Shown piece after piece: positions 47,632-59,868 of a stretch of DNA of 64,000 nucleotides. Under the pieces are notes generated by a model, which ran no database searches, was not told where the DNA came from, and was given only the letters and a program-made list of their open reading frames with translations. The translations under genes and the position numbers were made by a program. Origin of the DNA: Galerina marginata. Its lineage: Eukaryota; Basidiomycota; Agaricomycetes; Agaricales; Galerinaceae. Every line of letters begins with the position of its first letter. Positions within the stretch are counted from its first letter, which is position 1. The stretch lies in the NCBI GenBank assembly GCA_023014335.1, contig JAECYW010000005.1:2666001-2730000 (forward strand), written 5' to 3'.

Positions 47632-48914
47632 ATGCCTTACTATATTACTACATCCCGACTCGTAGAAAAACAGCTTCTCGAGGAAATCGAAAGGCTAAAG
47701 ACGCACCAGGTCCAAGCCGAGGAGGACCATAAGAAGGTCGAGGGAAATCTGAGGAAGAAAATCAGGGAGATGAACAAAGAGTCACTTACGAAAATCAAAG
47801 AGGTTGACGAGGTGTGTTCGCGATTTTTTGCGTAGTCGATATATTCCATGCTGATAGCCTCTTGCTCGCCCCGAGCAGGTAGTACTACTGCCTGACCCTT
47901 ATTCGGCGAATCTTTCTTGCTGACGGCTTTTAGTTGAGACTTGAAATAAAGGAAATGGATCTAGATCGAGAGGATGTGGAAAGGCGTGTCAAAGGTCTCG
48001 AGAAGGAAAGCGCCAAACTTTGGAAACAGCTCAATGCCAATATGTCTTTGCTGAGCACCCAAGAGACTATGATCGACAAGGTATTTTCGCTGTTCTCGAT
48101 GACTGTTCCGTCTTTCTGAAAACCGGCAGTTGGAAGCTGAAATTTCCGAGATGAAGGGAAAAGAAAAGCGACGGCGCCAGGTTGAGTATGATGATGTGCG
48201 CATCGTTTCGAGGAGGACTGCCACCTTGCTCATAATTGTTAAATTGTCTTTAGGCGCAATTGTCGATAGCCCAGTTTGTCAAAGAAGCTGGGAGAGGACA
48301 GTCCAAGGAGGCTCTGATTAAACGGGCGAGTACTTTCCCTTCCATAGGTTGTTTACTTCCTGACGCCCATCTAGTTGGTTGGTCAACTTTTAGAAATGGA
48401 GAAGGATGAAGCCGAGAAAGACGGTGAAATTCGTGAGGTACTGCCACCCTGATCTTTCTCGTCGGCGTTACTTTGTCCTGACAGAAACTATCGCTCGTAG
48501 CTCATAACCGACCATGTATGGCTAATGCTGAGAAATTTGGTCGATAGCGCGCAAGCGAAGCTGGCATACAAGCTTCTTTGCGCTCGTTCACTCCCCGACC
48601 ACGAGAACCCAGGATCCATCTACTTTCGCAAGGCCCTTAACCCCCTGGATGATCAATGGAGCAGCAACAGCGACAGACATGCGGAGGCGAAGCGATTGTT
48701 CAAGGATTTCCCTGCTGTCCTCCGCCTCCTTAACTCGCCTGGTGGGTATCTCGTAACCGACTTTACTTGTGAACTCCGGAAGAAAGGCGACGCCGTCGCT
48801 CATGGGCCTCTGACCAAGGACGACGTTGAAGATGGAATCCAGCATCTATTGGACGAAGGTTTCCCTGAGATCGAGGGTATCCACGACCTCGTAGCATTCC
48901 TTTTCTCCGAATAG
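47632..48914 (+). CDS. Coiled-coil protein of unknown function
   Basis: Exons 47632-47811, 47934-48080, 48130-48180, 48254-48329, 48394-48437, 48501-48914; 303 aa. Residues ~10-165 are a continuous heptad-rich coiled coil (VEKQLLEEIERLK, EIKEMDLDREDVERRVKGLEKE, LEAEISEMKGKEKRRRQ). The C-terminal ~135 residues look globular and mixed hydrophobic (LITDHVWLMLRNLVDSAQ, KDFPAVLRLLNSPGG, DGIQHLLDEGFPEIEGI). Intron phases all agree; the second junction joins VDE to LRLEIKEM. No enzyme motif was recognised. Self-association or scaffolding is likely from the coiled coil only. A further 5' exon cannot be excluded. Confidence 0.68.
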
Positions 48915-49194
48915 TGGAGGGGATTGTAATGAAATTGCAACCCCACATTACATACTGGACTACAATTTACAGAGCCTGAGCTCGAAGTCAGATATGGTGC
49001 GGAACTTCAAATGTTCTGATATGTCAGAAAGCACACCAGGTAGTACATATGACCGATAGCCCAAGTTACATGCCGTTTCGTCGACTAACTAATTAACTTC
49101 TCAGATAATTGCTGATGAATAAGGTATCCCAATAAAACTACAATAATCTACTTTGTACCCGCAGGAATTGATAGCGGCTGCTGTCGTGAAGGTT

Positions 49195-51060
49195 CTAGAC
49201 TTCTAGTCCTCGCATAACGGAACTAAATACAGAATCGGTCAGACCATCGCGAAGAGCTGCTTCGCGTAAGTTGAGGATCAAACGGGAACCCTATCAAGAG
49301 AACGATTACTGGAAAAGAATTGCTTGGGAACATGAAGACCTACAGCAACGACAAGGGAGACTGCGATCCATCTTCAAGGGGATAATGTTTCGGCGTTCGT
49401 AAGTTATAGGCATCAAGGACGAAAGTAATGTTCACATACGGTTCGTAAAGCACAATGAAAGGGCCTACGACGAGGGAAGTATTGATGGCTCCAGCTATCA
49501 TTGTGACTATGCCAAGAGGTAGATGTTCTCAGGAGAGAACGTAAATATCGAGAAAAACCACACACCAGCGACTCTAAATCTGGAGTCAACAATCTGTTTC
49601 ATTATCCCCTTACACGATCACTTACGCTAGGAAGTAGACCGTCCCGTCTTGTATGAAGGCCTTCGCAAGAGGCGGGAACCATACCCGCCAGCCGGAACGC
49701 CGTGCTTCCAGGGCAGATCCAATAAATTTTGCAATAGTCATGAGGAAACATATCACTAAAGCATTGAGAGGCGAGAGCTGTGAGCATGAATCAATTCTAA
49801 GACTGTGTTACGGCATACCAGCAACCACAATAGGAAATATCCTGTTGACGAGACGACAGTCAAATGTCAACATGTTTAGCCAGGTTATGAAGAGTTATTT
49901 GCAGTCAGCATACTCACCAGCCAGTTATCTCGCCGGAAATATCAGGCCCTGTCAAACAACCTAGAATTGGCGTGTTTGGGGGGGCGAGAAATGTGGCTTG
50001 AACTATTGATGTCCCAAATTTGACCGCGCTGAAAACTTGGACCTTGCAGAGTAACATGAGCACCTATCTCGAATGGCTTACGAAGGACTTACTATGAATT
50101 CCCCTGTACGCAAACGTGAATTTTCAGAGACGTGGGATTTTCTCAAAGCAAATATAACAGACCTAAGAACAGTAGAAACAAGAAACAAAGCACTTGGATG
50201 CAAGATTGAAGACCCGGAAAGAAGAAAGCGATGGAAATTCATACCTTTAACGCTTCTGCCATACAGCGCGTATAATCGAATCCCCATAATCCCGTTCACG
50301 AGCAGTAGAAGGGCTGTGTTTGAACCTCTGGTAAAAGCCTTTAGTGAGGGTGAATACGTGACTGTTGGTATACGTACACGGACACGCTAAAAGCGAAGAA
50401 TAGTTGACACCTAATAGTTGAGACAATGTTAATAGGCCAGTTGCGGAAGAAGATATTATATGAAGTGGCACCTCTAGAAAGGGAGTCAGGCGTGACTCAA
50501 TGAAAACAATAGATACTTACTCTTACGGAGGGTTGAACGGTCGAATAGGCTGCCAGTCATAAGTCAACAGAGGACCCTCGGCACAGAAAGTCAGTCAACT
50601 CACTGGTGGTGTATATTCTGACAAAATGACATAAACTTCAGGTATTTTTTTTAAGTCCAAAAACGTGGCGCTTACATTGCCTGAAAGAGGCCCAAGTATC
50701 TCAGCAATAGATATAGTCCCTCGGGAAGCGACCACGTTGCCCTCCTCAATCCTCGACGTCAGGATCCAGTACAAATTGCAATCGGCGAAGGGATTCACCT
50801 CCAGATATGAGATACCTGGCCGAGAAGAATGAGTATGGGCTATCATAAGGGTATCAGTGAAAATGAAGAGACCTCTCGAGGAAACGTTGATATTGTGTCG
50901 TAGGTTAATACCACAAGCCCAGATACTATTGTTATCCGGATATCAAATCAACACAATAGGTGAGGCCTACTGGGCAGAAAAACTCACGCCACACATAGGA
51001 CGCTATCCGTGATGCCCAAATTTCCTCGAGAACGGCGTCCCGTGGCCACGGACGATTCAT
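49195..51060 (-). CDS. DUF6533-type multi-pass membrane protein (exon structure partly uncertain)
   Basis: Start MNRPWPRDAVLEEIWASRI at 51060. Exons 51060-50988, 50925-50873 and 50815-50799 join to give SYVW-LSGLVVLTYDTISTFPRE-VSHIWR, the signature start of the mushroom DUF6533 family (short TM1, then Y-D-x-x-x-T-x-x-x-E-V). Further pieces in order: FYVILSEYTP, ALLLLVNGIMGIRLYALYGRS, ALVICFLMTIAKFIGSALEA, WFPPLAKAFIQDGTVYFLA, GAINTSLVVGP, and the C-terminal SRLILNLREAALRDG motif ending at the TAG at 49195. Six to seven TM helices are expected. Junctions between 50.8 and 50.1 kb could not be fixed, and the gene may be slightly damaged there. Function of the family is unknown. Confidence 0.7.
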
Positions 51061-52398
51061 CGCTGAGGCAAGGAGCGGCCCAGTACTTCCAGCTTGTCGA
51101 GGTGGAGACGTCCAGAATTACCGATCCCCACATTTAAGAACTCCACCAAATATATATGTCGTGCCTGTCGTGGGTTTTTGGCAGACCCACCCGTACGGCC
51201 GAACTATGCATGTCGCAAAATATGGCCCGATAGGGCTAGTGCGGCTATAATTCGTACATATCGAGCACCAAACTGTCCAGATAATTGTTGAGATATATCA
51301 ATCTGTTAATGTTCAAGATAGACGTTGCCTCGTTTGGACTCGACGAGCTTGAGGACAAAGACAAGTCAGTACATTTGGTTAGCTGACGAGGATATGAAGC
51401 ATACGTTACAGGTGCAAGTGAAGTGACCTTCTCAAAGATTATAAGTCTAGCAGAGCCTAGCCCTATCCCTTGACCTCGGTGGTTGTGATGGAAGAGGAAG
51501 GACGAGTCAGTGAATTCGTATCAATGGCGTTACAGATTTTGAGGCTTCTTTTCCCATTCCATCCTGGTGCTACGTTGATACTGTCCAAACCTGTTGAACG
51601 TCAGCAGATCGTTTCAAGGTAAAAATGATGGCTGCCCTCTTCTGCTCTTCGTCTGGTAACCCAATCTTGCAGTTGGTGCGAAATGGCAGTTACCAGGCCG
51701 GCGGTGATGAGGAACCCGGAGCAGAGATAAAGAATAAGATAAAACGAGAACTCACCATACCCTGGAATGGTTCACGATAAAGCTAGGAGTTTGACTTAAA
51801 GTACCACAGGACTACCACAAGAGCCCAAGGCCACCCGTCCCTGTCCAGGACGAATGCGCGTTAAGGTACCTCTGTAGATATCGAAGTCGCGCAATACAAA
51901 TGGTCTTTTGGAATACGTTGCTCACCACCTTGACTCAGATTGTCGATACTTCCGTAGTGGACAGAGCTAGAGGTGGTTTAAGTCATCGCTTTGCATTCAG
52001 CATCGGAAAGGTGTCGTTGAGATTTCTCGAATTCAGAGTTCCATAGTTCAGCAGTGGCAGCAGTCCATATACAGGGCCCATATTTCAATGGGTAGAAAGG
52101 CAGTTACGGGTATTGAACAGCAAGACAAAAAATTATTGCAAGGAAAGGAAAGACAATCCAACTGTCACTATGACTGACGAGGCAAAAGAGGTAAGAAGTA
52201 GCCTCAACCGTGTGGGAAAAATGTCCCGTTTAAGTAGTAGTATTTACTCGGGCCGCTGCCCAGCTCCTCACTCACTGCAAAATCTTCAGATACGTGAATT
52301 TTTCAACGAGTAGTAGAACCGCAGTAAGTAGATCAACCTCAGAGAAAAAAGAACACATTGCATGACATACAAAAAATTGTAAAGCAAATACAGGACAA
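51061..52398. other. Intergenic, no supported gene
   Basis: ~1.3 kb. A short ATG frame at 51310 (MFKIDVASFGLDELEDKDK) ends within 20 codons and is unsupported. A small peptide gene cannot be excluded. Confidence 0.35.
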
Positions 52399-55284
52399 TC
52401 ACTCATCCTCATCTTCTTCCTGAGAACTTGCTTCATCTTCGTCCTCATCTTTACGCTCCTCGTCATCAGATTCGGCCTCTTCAGATTTCTCTTTAGTAAC
52501 TGTAGCGGCCGTAAACCCAGATAGTAGCGAGTACGACGGCCCAGCTGCCGCATTTTTCGCCTGCTGCGCCTGCTTCCACGCATGCGCCATCTGCATAAAC
52601 TTGAACGACGTCGGGTTCGATTCGCGCTCGTCGTCCGCAAATACAAGGTCCCAATCTATTAAGAGGAGGTCAGAACATATACCACCCGAAAATTGGAAGG
52701 AAGAAGAAAGAGGACGAACCTTCGACCATTTGGCCCGTTTCCTGGTCCACGTGGCGCTTTTTGGTGACGATGGGCATCATACCCTCCACCTTCTTCACCT
52801 CCTCAGGTGAGCCGTTGTTCTGTTCAAACGTCTTCCACACCTCAAGCAAAGCAACTCGCTAAAGAGGGCCAACGAAAAGTATCAGCAACCGAAAGAACGA
52901 CTAAAGAAGTCTGAAAGGCGTACCTCGCTCTTCAAATCCTTGCTCTTCAAATCCTTATACCCCCTCTCGAACACCTGTCTCGCCAGCGCCGGATCACCAG
53001 GAATCATCTTCCTCTCTTCCTCCTCCTCCTCTTCCTCCTCTTCTTCCCTCTCAGCTCTTGGCAACGGAATTGCCTCGCCCTCGAAAAGTGCATACGAGAT
53101 CCACACCTTCACATGCCCGCTCAGCGCAATCAGCCTCTCATAGAGCGCCCGCGCGGTCTGCCTCTCGCCCTCTTCGACCTCGAAGTCAATGTAGGCCTTC
53201 CACAGGATCTCGGGCATAGATAAGGGCGATTGGGCTACGGCGAGCTCGAATATCGCGCGTGTACGGGCGAAGTCTTGGAGCTGGGCTTCGAGCTCGGCGA
53301 ATTTGATCCAGGCAGGCGAGTTGGAAGGGTCCCACTGTTGGGATTTGCATCAGAAATACGGCTTTCAAAGTGGTTGAGCAGTTAAACCCATACCTCGAGG
53401 TACTTCTCGTACAACTGGCGCGCTCTGTCAAATTCACGTAGCTAAATCGATGAAGTTAGCTAGCCATAGTAGTAAGAGAGACGTATTCCTCGTAACATAC
53501 CTCAACTTCAAGGTCAATATATCCCTTGAACAAAGCCTCCTTCGGACACATTCCAATAGAGGCACCAAGAATTTTTCGCGCGGCAGGTAGCTCAAGCCTC
53601 CTCACTTCAAACTTGGCGAACATGATCCACAGTTTGGCAAACGTAAATTGTTTGTGAGGTACGAGCTGGACGGCAGTTTGGTATATTTGCCGCGTGCGGG
53701 GGTAGTCCTGCAACCGACAAGAAAATGTCAAACCCAGAAACACAAAAAAATAAGACAGAGTACAAACCTTGGTCTCAATCTCCTCAAACAATGCGTAATC
53801 TAACCAAAGGAAAATATACCTCCTCCAATGCCTCTTTTCGCCACCGGGAGGGACATTCGACACGGCCCTCTCATACACCTCACGAACACGTCCAACAGCA
53901 GCATCCAGCTCATCCTGCGTCGCACCCTCATCTTTGAGATCCCTGTAAGCCCCTTCCTCCAGTCGCGCAAAATCGAACCAGACGTCGTAGTTCCGCCCAT
54001 CGTGTGAGACCTCTTCTTCGTACTGTATCCGGCGTTTTCCTAGGACGGTGTTTTCGAGTGAGCTGCGTGTTCCGTGTTGCTTTTCAAATTTGGTATAGGC
54101 GGCGTAGAGACCGGCGGATTTTGCACGTGGTATACGAGAAAGGGCAAACTACAAACAAAAGCAAAAAATGTCAGAGAGGGCATCGTAGTATGCAAAGGTA
54201 CTGGATACCTTGTAGATGACTCTAGCCCGTTCGTACTCTTTCAACCGCGTCTCCATCTTGGCGAAGGCGCTAAAAACGGCTTGGGCCTTCTCAACTTGCT
54301 CCTCGTCATCCCCGTAGAATTCCAGGGCCGTTTGAAAGACCTCCCTAGCTTTATCCACGCGACTCCTCTCTTCCTCAGACTTGCCCCACTTAACCCACAC
54401 TCTCGGCTCAGGCCTCACAGCCACCCAACGTTCATAGATCGCACTAGCCCTATCCAGCTCCTGGTATCGCTCCTCAAGTTTAATATACGCCTGCCACGCC
54501 TTGTCGTCCGGTTCCCACTGCATCCACCGCTCGAACACCTGGCGCGCACCGGGCACATTCTGGAGAAGCTCCTCCAGGTAGACGTATTTGTACCACAGCT
54601 GGTCGACTCGTGGGAGGAGCGTAACAGCACGGTCGAACAGGTTACGCGCGTGTTGGACGTTGCGTGCTTTGAGCTCCATTTCGGTGTAGGAGAGCCAAAG
54701 TTGGATGCTCCGTGGGTCGACATCGAGGGCACGTTCGAAGATGGAACGAGAGCGCGCAAATTCGTTTTGAGAGGCCTAGTTGGTCGAGAAAATCAGAAGG
54801 ATGTTGGATAGTGGCGAAGGTAGGTGCACATACCTCCCAGTTAGCGTATTGGAGCCATTCTTTTCTGGACCAATGTATCAGACAGGGTCAAACGACAGAA
54901 TAAAGCAAACGTACATGCTCCCTCTTGTCCTCCGGATTCTCTCCTCAAACTCTTTTCTTTTTCGGCCTCGGTATTCATGGAGTTCCTCAAAATCCTCAAC
55001 GCGTTGTTTTGGTGCACGAAACGCTGTTTCCTGTCGTTCTTGAGCCTAGTCATGATTCAATATGTCAATTCCTGCATATGTGGTCCAAAAGTAGGTGGCC
55101 GTACCTCGCGGAGAAGCTGCTCTGCAGTGATCTGTAACAACCTTGAGCAAATGCATTCGAAAGCTGAAGAATGATTTATTTTACCTGGATCGCGGCTGGT
55201 GCCCGATTTTTGATCCTAAGGAGAATTAGATACGTCACAATAAGTTCAGAATGCCACATACCTTGGCGCACGGCCGTCCTGCAT
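52399..55284 (-). CDS. CLF1: Pre-mRNA-splicing factor CLF1 / Crooked neck (SYF3)
   Basis: About twelve exons, ~750 aa; first exons 55284-55262 and 55215-55185 give [18 protein letters not shown], joined to [15 protein letters not shown], the canonical N-terminus. The body is a chain of HAT repeats: [84 protein letters not shown] and others to [16 protein letters not shown]1 is a scaffold of the Prp19/NTC complex that joins U2/U6 and activates the spliceosome. Odd points: a run of ten Glu at ~53012-53045 from (TCC/TCT)n repeats and a strongly acidic C-terminus (EEDEDE). The TAG/stop end is at 52399. Interior junctions were placed by family phrasing with matching phases. Confidence 0.92.
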
Positions 55285-55819
55285 AGCGACAATCTGGAGT
55301 TATTCGGAATAGGTTCAAGGCAATTCGAGTTGGAGGAACTCGCTGGGAGGACTGGGTCACATGTTCTGTAATTGCCGCATTTAGCTCACCTCGGAAGACT
55401 GTCTCCCTTCCTCCTCAACGCCTCCTCGCCCAGTTCGATTTTTCAAGTTTGACATTGGTTGGACTGGGCCCCTAAACTGCAACCTAGAGTTAACTACAGG
55501 AGTTGGCTCGCAACAGGTCCCCCACTCTTCCTTCGCTCTTTCAAACTAATGCACAACTTGAACCTCGGCGTCATACCCAGCACCGCATCGCAATGTCAAC
55601 AGATTCCACCGACAATATCAACTTTTCTAGAATCCATGGCTTTCCTTGCGGGTCACCGTCAGTTTAATACATCATTTGTTCAACCTATTTCCTGGATCTA
55701 CACTCCTTATATTGCGCTGAATTTGGGGGAAATCATCCTTCTAGACGAAGCATAAAAAATGTAAGCGACACTATTTTGACTAAGTAGACACTGGAAACCA
55801 CTCCTTGTTACATTCGAAA
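55285..55819. other. Upstream region of CLF1
   Basis: ~0.5 kb; a plus-strand frame (55459-55755) has no recognisable content. Confidence 0.4.
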
Positions 55820-57826
55820 CTAAAATATTACACGCATGTATGACTCGTCTACTAGCCAATGATCAAAACGAGCACCACGGTCGTTTGCATTGATGACCTG
55901 GAGTTTCGAAATAATTGAGGAGATTTCCGAGGCAGGGATGATGCTTTGGTTGAAGCTCATATCTAGGCAAAATCGGGTGGGCTGACTTCCCTTGTCAACT
56001 ACATCATTTTCAGGGCTCATCTCGCACCGTGCTCGAACCATCGAAATATAAGAAGCAATCGCCGCAGGATGCTTCTCTCTATGGTACGGGTAGGGCAACT
56101 TTAGGTGGACGAGGTTCGGAAGAAAAGGTTCTTCGGAAAGATCGGATGACTTTTGCGTTAAGAGACGAACTAGAGTGGTATCTTCAGGTATAAGTATTGA
56201 ACCATTATAAAGTGGCCGATTCAAACTGAAATTGATAAGAAAGAGACTGCGAAGGGGGACCATCAGACTGAATATTGGGAAAACATCCTTGTCTTCTATT
56301 GAGACAAACTGAAGGGTAAGATGTTCAAGTGACTGGAAGGAGGAAGATAAATTCCTGAAATTGAATGACATCCTCAACCTGGATGTGGACCTGGCAGTGG
56401 ATTCAAGCTTGATCTGGCAGACTGACGCTGTTGCTGTAATACCAAATATTTCTAAGCGAGGCATATGAAGGCCTTGTAAGAGCCTATCAATACTTCCAGA
56501 GAGTTGGAAACGGAGATAGAGAGTTGTGAGGTGATCGTGGGTGATAGGGACGGTAGGACTATCATCCGAGTCCTCGACGTCTTCGACAGCCAGGCGATCC
56601 TTGGACTCGAAAGTAGGTTCAAATTGCCAAAGGTTTTCACACTGGCGGAGAAATTCCCTCCATTCCAAAAAGACTTTGATGACGCTATCCGATTCAAAAA
56701 GGTATACTCGATAATTCACTATTCCCAATTGCGGGTAAGGAAGTATGATCTTCGGTATGTTACCGGAACCTCGAGCGTTGAATGCGACAGCATCCAATTT
56801 GGGGATATTTTGAAATAGCGTAAATTTTCGGTAGATGTTGTGTGTGATATTGAAGGATAGATCAGTCAAGTTGCTGAATGTATGCTCCGCAGGTATGAAG
56901 TCAATGAAACAGCGAAACCAGGCTGGAGTAGTACTCCATATCTCTAGGTCCCGACAACGGGGAAATAGCTGGGAGTACGTCTGAAGAAGTGAGGAAAATC
57001 GGGTTGAACGCGAATACAGTTTAGACTGCTGGATTTCGAGTGATAATAAGTTTCCTTTAGATCTCTCGAGCACCAAATTGAGGAGTCGGTTGCAGTTTTC
57101 CAGATATCCCTGGTCTATGTTCTCGGGCACGTCAACAGAGAGAGAATTCCAGAGCATCGGATTTTGAGTAGCGATATCTCTCCACTGCCTTGACACTTGG
57201 CACAGAAGTAGGGGTGAAGCAAGTGATGTCATTTTCTGATCGAAGGGGAGGCACATTTCGAAGATTTGGTTGAGAATTTCAGGTGGGAGACAACGGATAG
57301 GTGCTTCAAGAGATTGAGCAAGGTCGAGTTGGTCCTTTTTCTGTTTGAGGGTTTGGCACAATGTCCCTAATTCACAGCATAGGTCAATGATTTTCTTCCG
57401 AATGTCTTCCTTGTCTTTGATGAGGCGCTCGATTTCCTCATTGCAGTGAACCTTGAACGAGTTAAGGACAGCGGCGTCTGATGGGCTCAAAGGCGTTGTA
57501 GCTCCTTTGTAAGTCTCAAAAGCAGAATCGATGATTGAATCCTGCCAGATGTGGACACAGATCAGCAGAAATCAGGTAGACGTTTTCAAGGACTGACATC
57601 TGAATTGACGGCGATAATGGGAAAGGATTTCACATTATCTTCATCGAATCCCCGTTGCACGACAGCGAGTTGGTTCTGACATTTCTCGTGGATCTCTGAC
57701 CAGAGACAGTAACAAATTCAGGACCAACGATCGCATGCAAAAGTCGTACACTAACCAAAACCTGCCGCGAAATTCAGCAAAGCCAAAGAGCAAATGTATG
57801 CCAAATTCACCCACTCAATGGCAGAC
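55820..57826 (-). CDS. F-box protein with N-terminal coiled coil (5' end incomplete)
   Basis: Main exon 57541-55820, ~573 codons. After a short heptad-rich segment (EEIERLIKDKEDIRKKI...LKQKKDQLDLA) comes an F-box, IRCLPPEILNQIFEMCLP...VSRQWRDIATQNPMLWNSL, the standard mushroom F-box type; LRR-like spacing follows. The exon has no ATG before the F-box. Two upstream exons fit by phase: 57695-57598 (EIHEKCQNQLAVVQRGFDED) and one ending at 57756 that encodes a hydrophobic stretch (VNLAYICSLALLNFAAGF). No start codon was found for these, so the 5' end is open. This gene is not closely related to the array at 5.9-11.7 kb. Predicted SCF substrate adaptor. Confidence 0.68.
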
Positions 57827-58185
57827 CTAAAGAATGGGATCCATAAAGGGATGCCATTTGAGTCAGATTCTTGTCTTGGGCGGTAGGTTAATGGTGTTCA
57901 GTGAACAGTGTTCAGGTCTACGGTTGGTGCACGGTGGGCCTTCGGCGGTCCGGTTCCCATCAAGTTTAGCGCATGGGGACATTCACACGCTCTGCTCCAA
58001 GTTCAAGTTCAATATCACTGAAGTTCACTGTCATGCCACTCCCATCAAGATTATTATTGCCTCTCTCCAACAGTGAATATTTCCCGGACGCCCTCAATAT
58101 AAGCCAGTACTACCTAACTCACACCACAGCTTCCGTTTTCAAATAATATATCACGGCATCTCAGCATACTCCGATTATATCCTCG

Positions 58186-59868
58186 ATGAGTACCACCGTT
58201 CAGTGTATTCGAGTGGCGATCAGTGGTAAACCATATCTCCTTAACTAGTTCTATATCTCTGATTTTTACACCGATTTCAAGGTGCTAGTGGAAGTGGCAA
58301 GACAAAGCTCATCGAACAGCTGGTAGGTCCAATGTACCGGCGAGGAGACTTGAAATAATTGTCCTGCAGGACGGGTATACCTTTACCAGACCACGGGACA
58401 ATAAATCGTTTCGATTAACCGTTCAAGAAATAGAATCTGAATCGATTATTTTTCCCGACTACGAATTCGCTCTGTTCACATTCACCTTACAGAATGATCC
58501 TGGCCTCGAGATCGACCAGAAGTGGCGCGACATCAAAGCTTCGATTTGGGAACAATACCCCCTCTATTTTTCCAAGATGTGTCTTGTTGGTACAAAACTT
58601 GATCTTGTTACCCTCCGTGAACACGCGTGTGTTCGGTCTCTCCGCGCCACAATTGCATTCTGGGTGAAAGTAAAATACATATCAACGAGTTCAATCACCA
58701 AGGCCGGACTGGACGAAGTTGCAACATTTATCGGTTCGCATTGTCCTCTATTATTCTCTTCGCGAGTAATGAAACTTTCATGGTTTTTATTCATAGCTGA
58801 CCAACTTTATCCACTCCCTGTTGCGGATACATGCAGCCGTGGCCTTTTTGAACGCCTGGGAGACAAAATCTTGGATGTTGTTGCATCCATCTTTGCGCTC
58901 CCGGTTCCAAAAAATATTAATCAGGATGTAAGTTCCCCTCTCGAACTGAAGCAGGATAATTTCTACTGATTGCTTTCTGGACCTAGACTCCTGATCCCCT
59001 CGAGCTCGTCGACGATGATGCTGTGGAACCCCTTTGGACATCCCCCGAAGCCAAGGCATTCAACCAACATTTGTCACAACTTAATACAGGCGCCTTTTTC
59101 ACTTCATCCGCCTATAGGATATCACCCACACTTTTGGCGAAGTCACGAAAGCCAGTCGAATGGGCAAATACTACCTTTGCTCGGTCTCATCTCAATATCC
59201 CTATCCCGCAACCACGTTACCATCATTTGAACTTTTGGTTTATCCAAGACTTTGTACAAGGAAAAACACTCAAAGAATGCTGGAGCTCTCTCAGTTTTTT
59301 TATGCAATTCCGTGTCGCCTGTACTTTACGCGGTTATATTGCTCAGATGCGACGTCTCACTCGAGCCTTCCCTGGATCGGTCGAAGGAGGCGCCATCATG
59401 GGCTTCAATTTTGACTTGCATATGTATAATGGCCCTTATGGGTCTTCGCTCAGGTTTCAGCAATGGCTCGAGGAGGTCGCGTACTTTGGCTGGCGATGCC
59501 ATTTTCAAAATTACCTTTCAGGCCTAGAAGATGGACGCACAGAGCGCGGTGAACCCTCTCCAAATGAACCTGTCTTCACTGACATTGTCGAGGACCTCGT
59601 GTTTACCCACGGGGATATCAACCCATCCAATCTCGTTCTATCCAATGACGGTGTTCTCTGGATGATTGACTGGTGCGACAGCGGATATTATCCTACCTGG
59701 GTTGAACCCTTAGCTATCCATCGCTACACCAAAGAAGCCCAATCCTGGAATTATCTTCGATGGTTGTTTGCGGGTCCACGGCCAGCACAACACCACTTCT
59801 GGAATTATATTACTGACTATTCACGTAACTATAGTTCCCCTGAACCTAGAGCAGAAGAGTGGCCTTGA
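58186..59868 (+). CDS. Ras-like P-loop domain fused to an aminoglycoside-phosphotransferase (APH) fold
   Basis: Exons 58186-58225, 58282-58322, 58370-58927, 58987-59868; 506 aa. N-terminal part: G1/Walker A GASGSGKTKL (residues ~14-23), FTRPRDNKSFR, and a G4-like MCLVGTKLDL, then ISTSSITKAGLDEV as a G5-like motif. A clear DxxG (G3) is not seen. C-terminal part: FIQDFVQGKTLKECW, the catalytic loop FTHGDINPSNLVLSNDG (His-Gly-Asp ... Asn, ~421-430) and MIDWCDSGYYPTWVEPLAI, the APH metal-binding Asp and ending. APH-fold enzymes transfer phosphate to small molecules. The third intron (59 nt, phase 0) lies between the two halves. The fusion rests on that one junction and the open frame before it; two separate genes is the alternative. 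Confidence 0.75.

Noticed and set aside
51310..51420. Short ATG frame with a possible 5' splice site
   Set aside because: Stops within 20 codons after the best acceptor; too little to support a gene.
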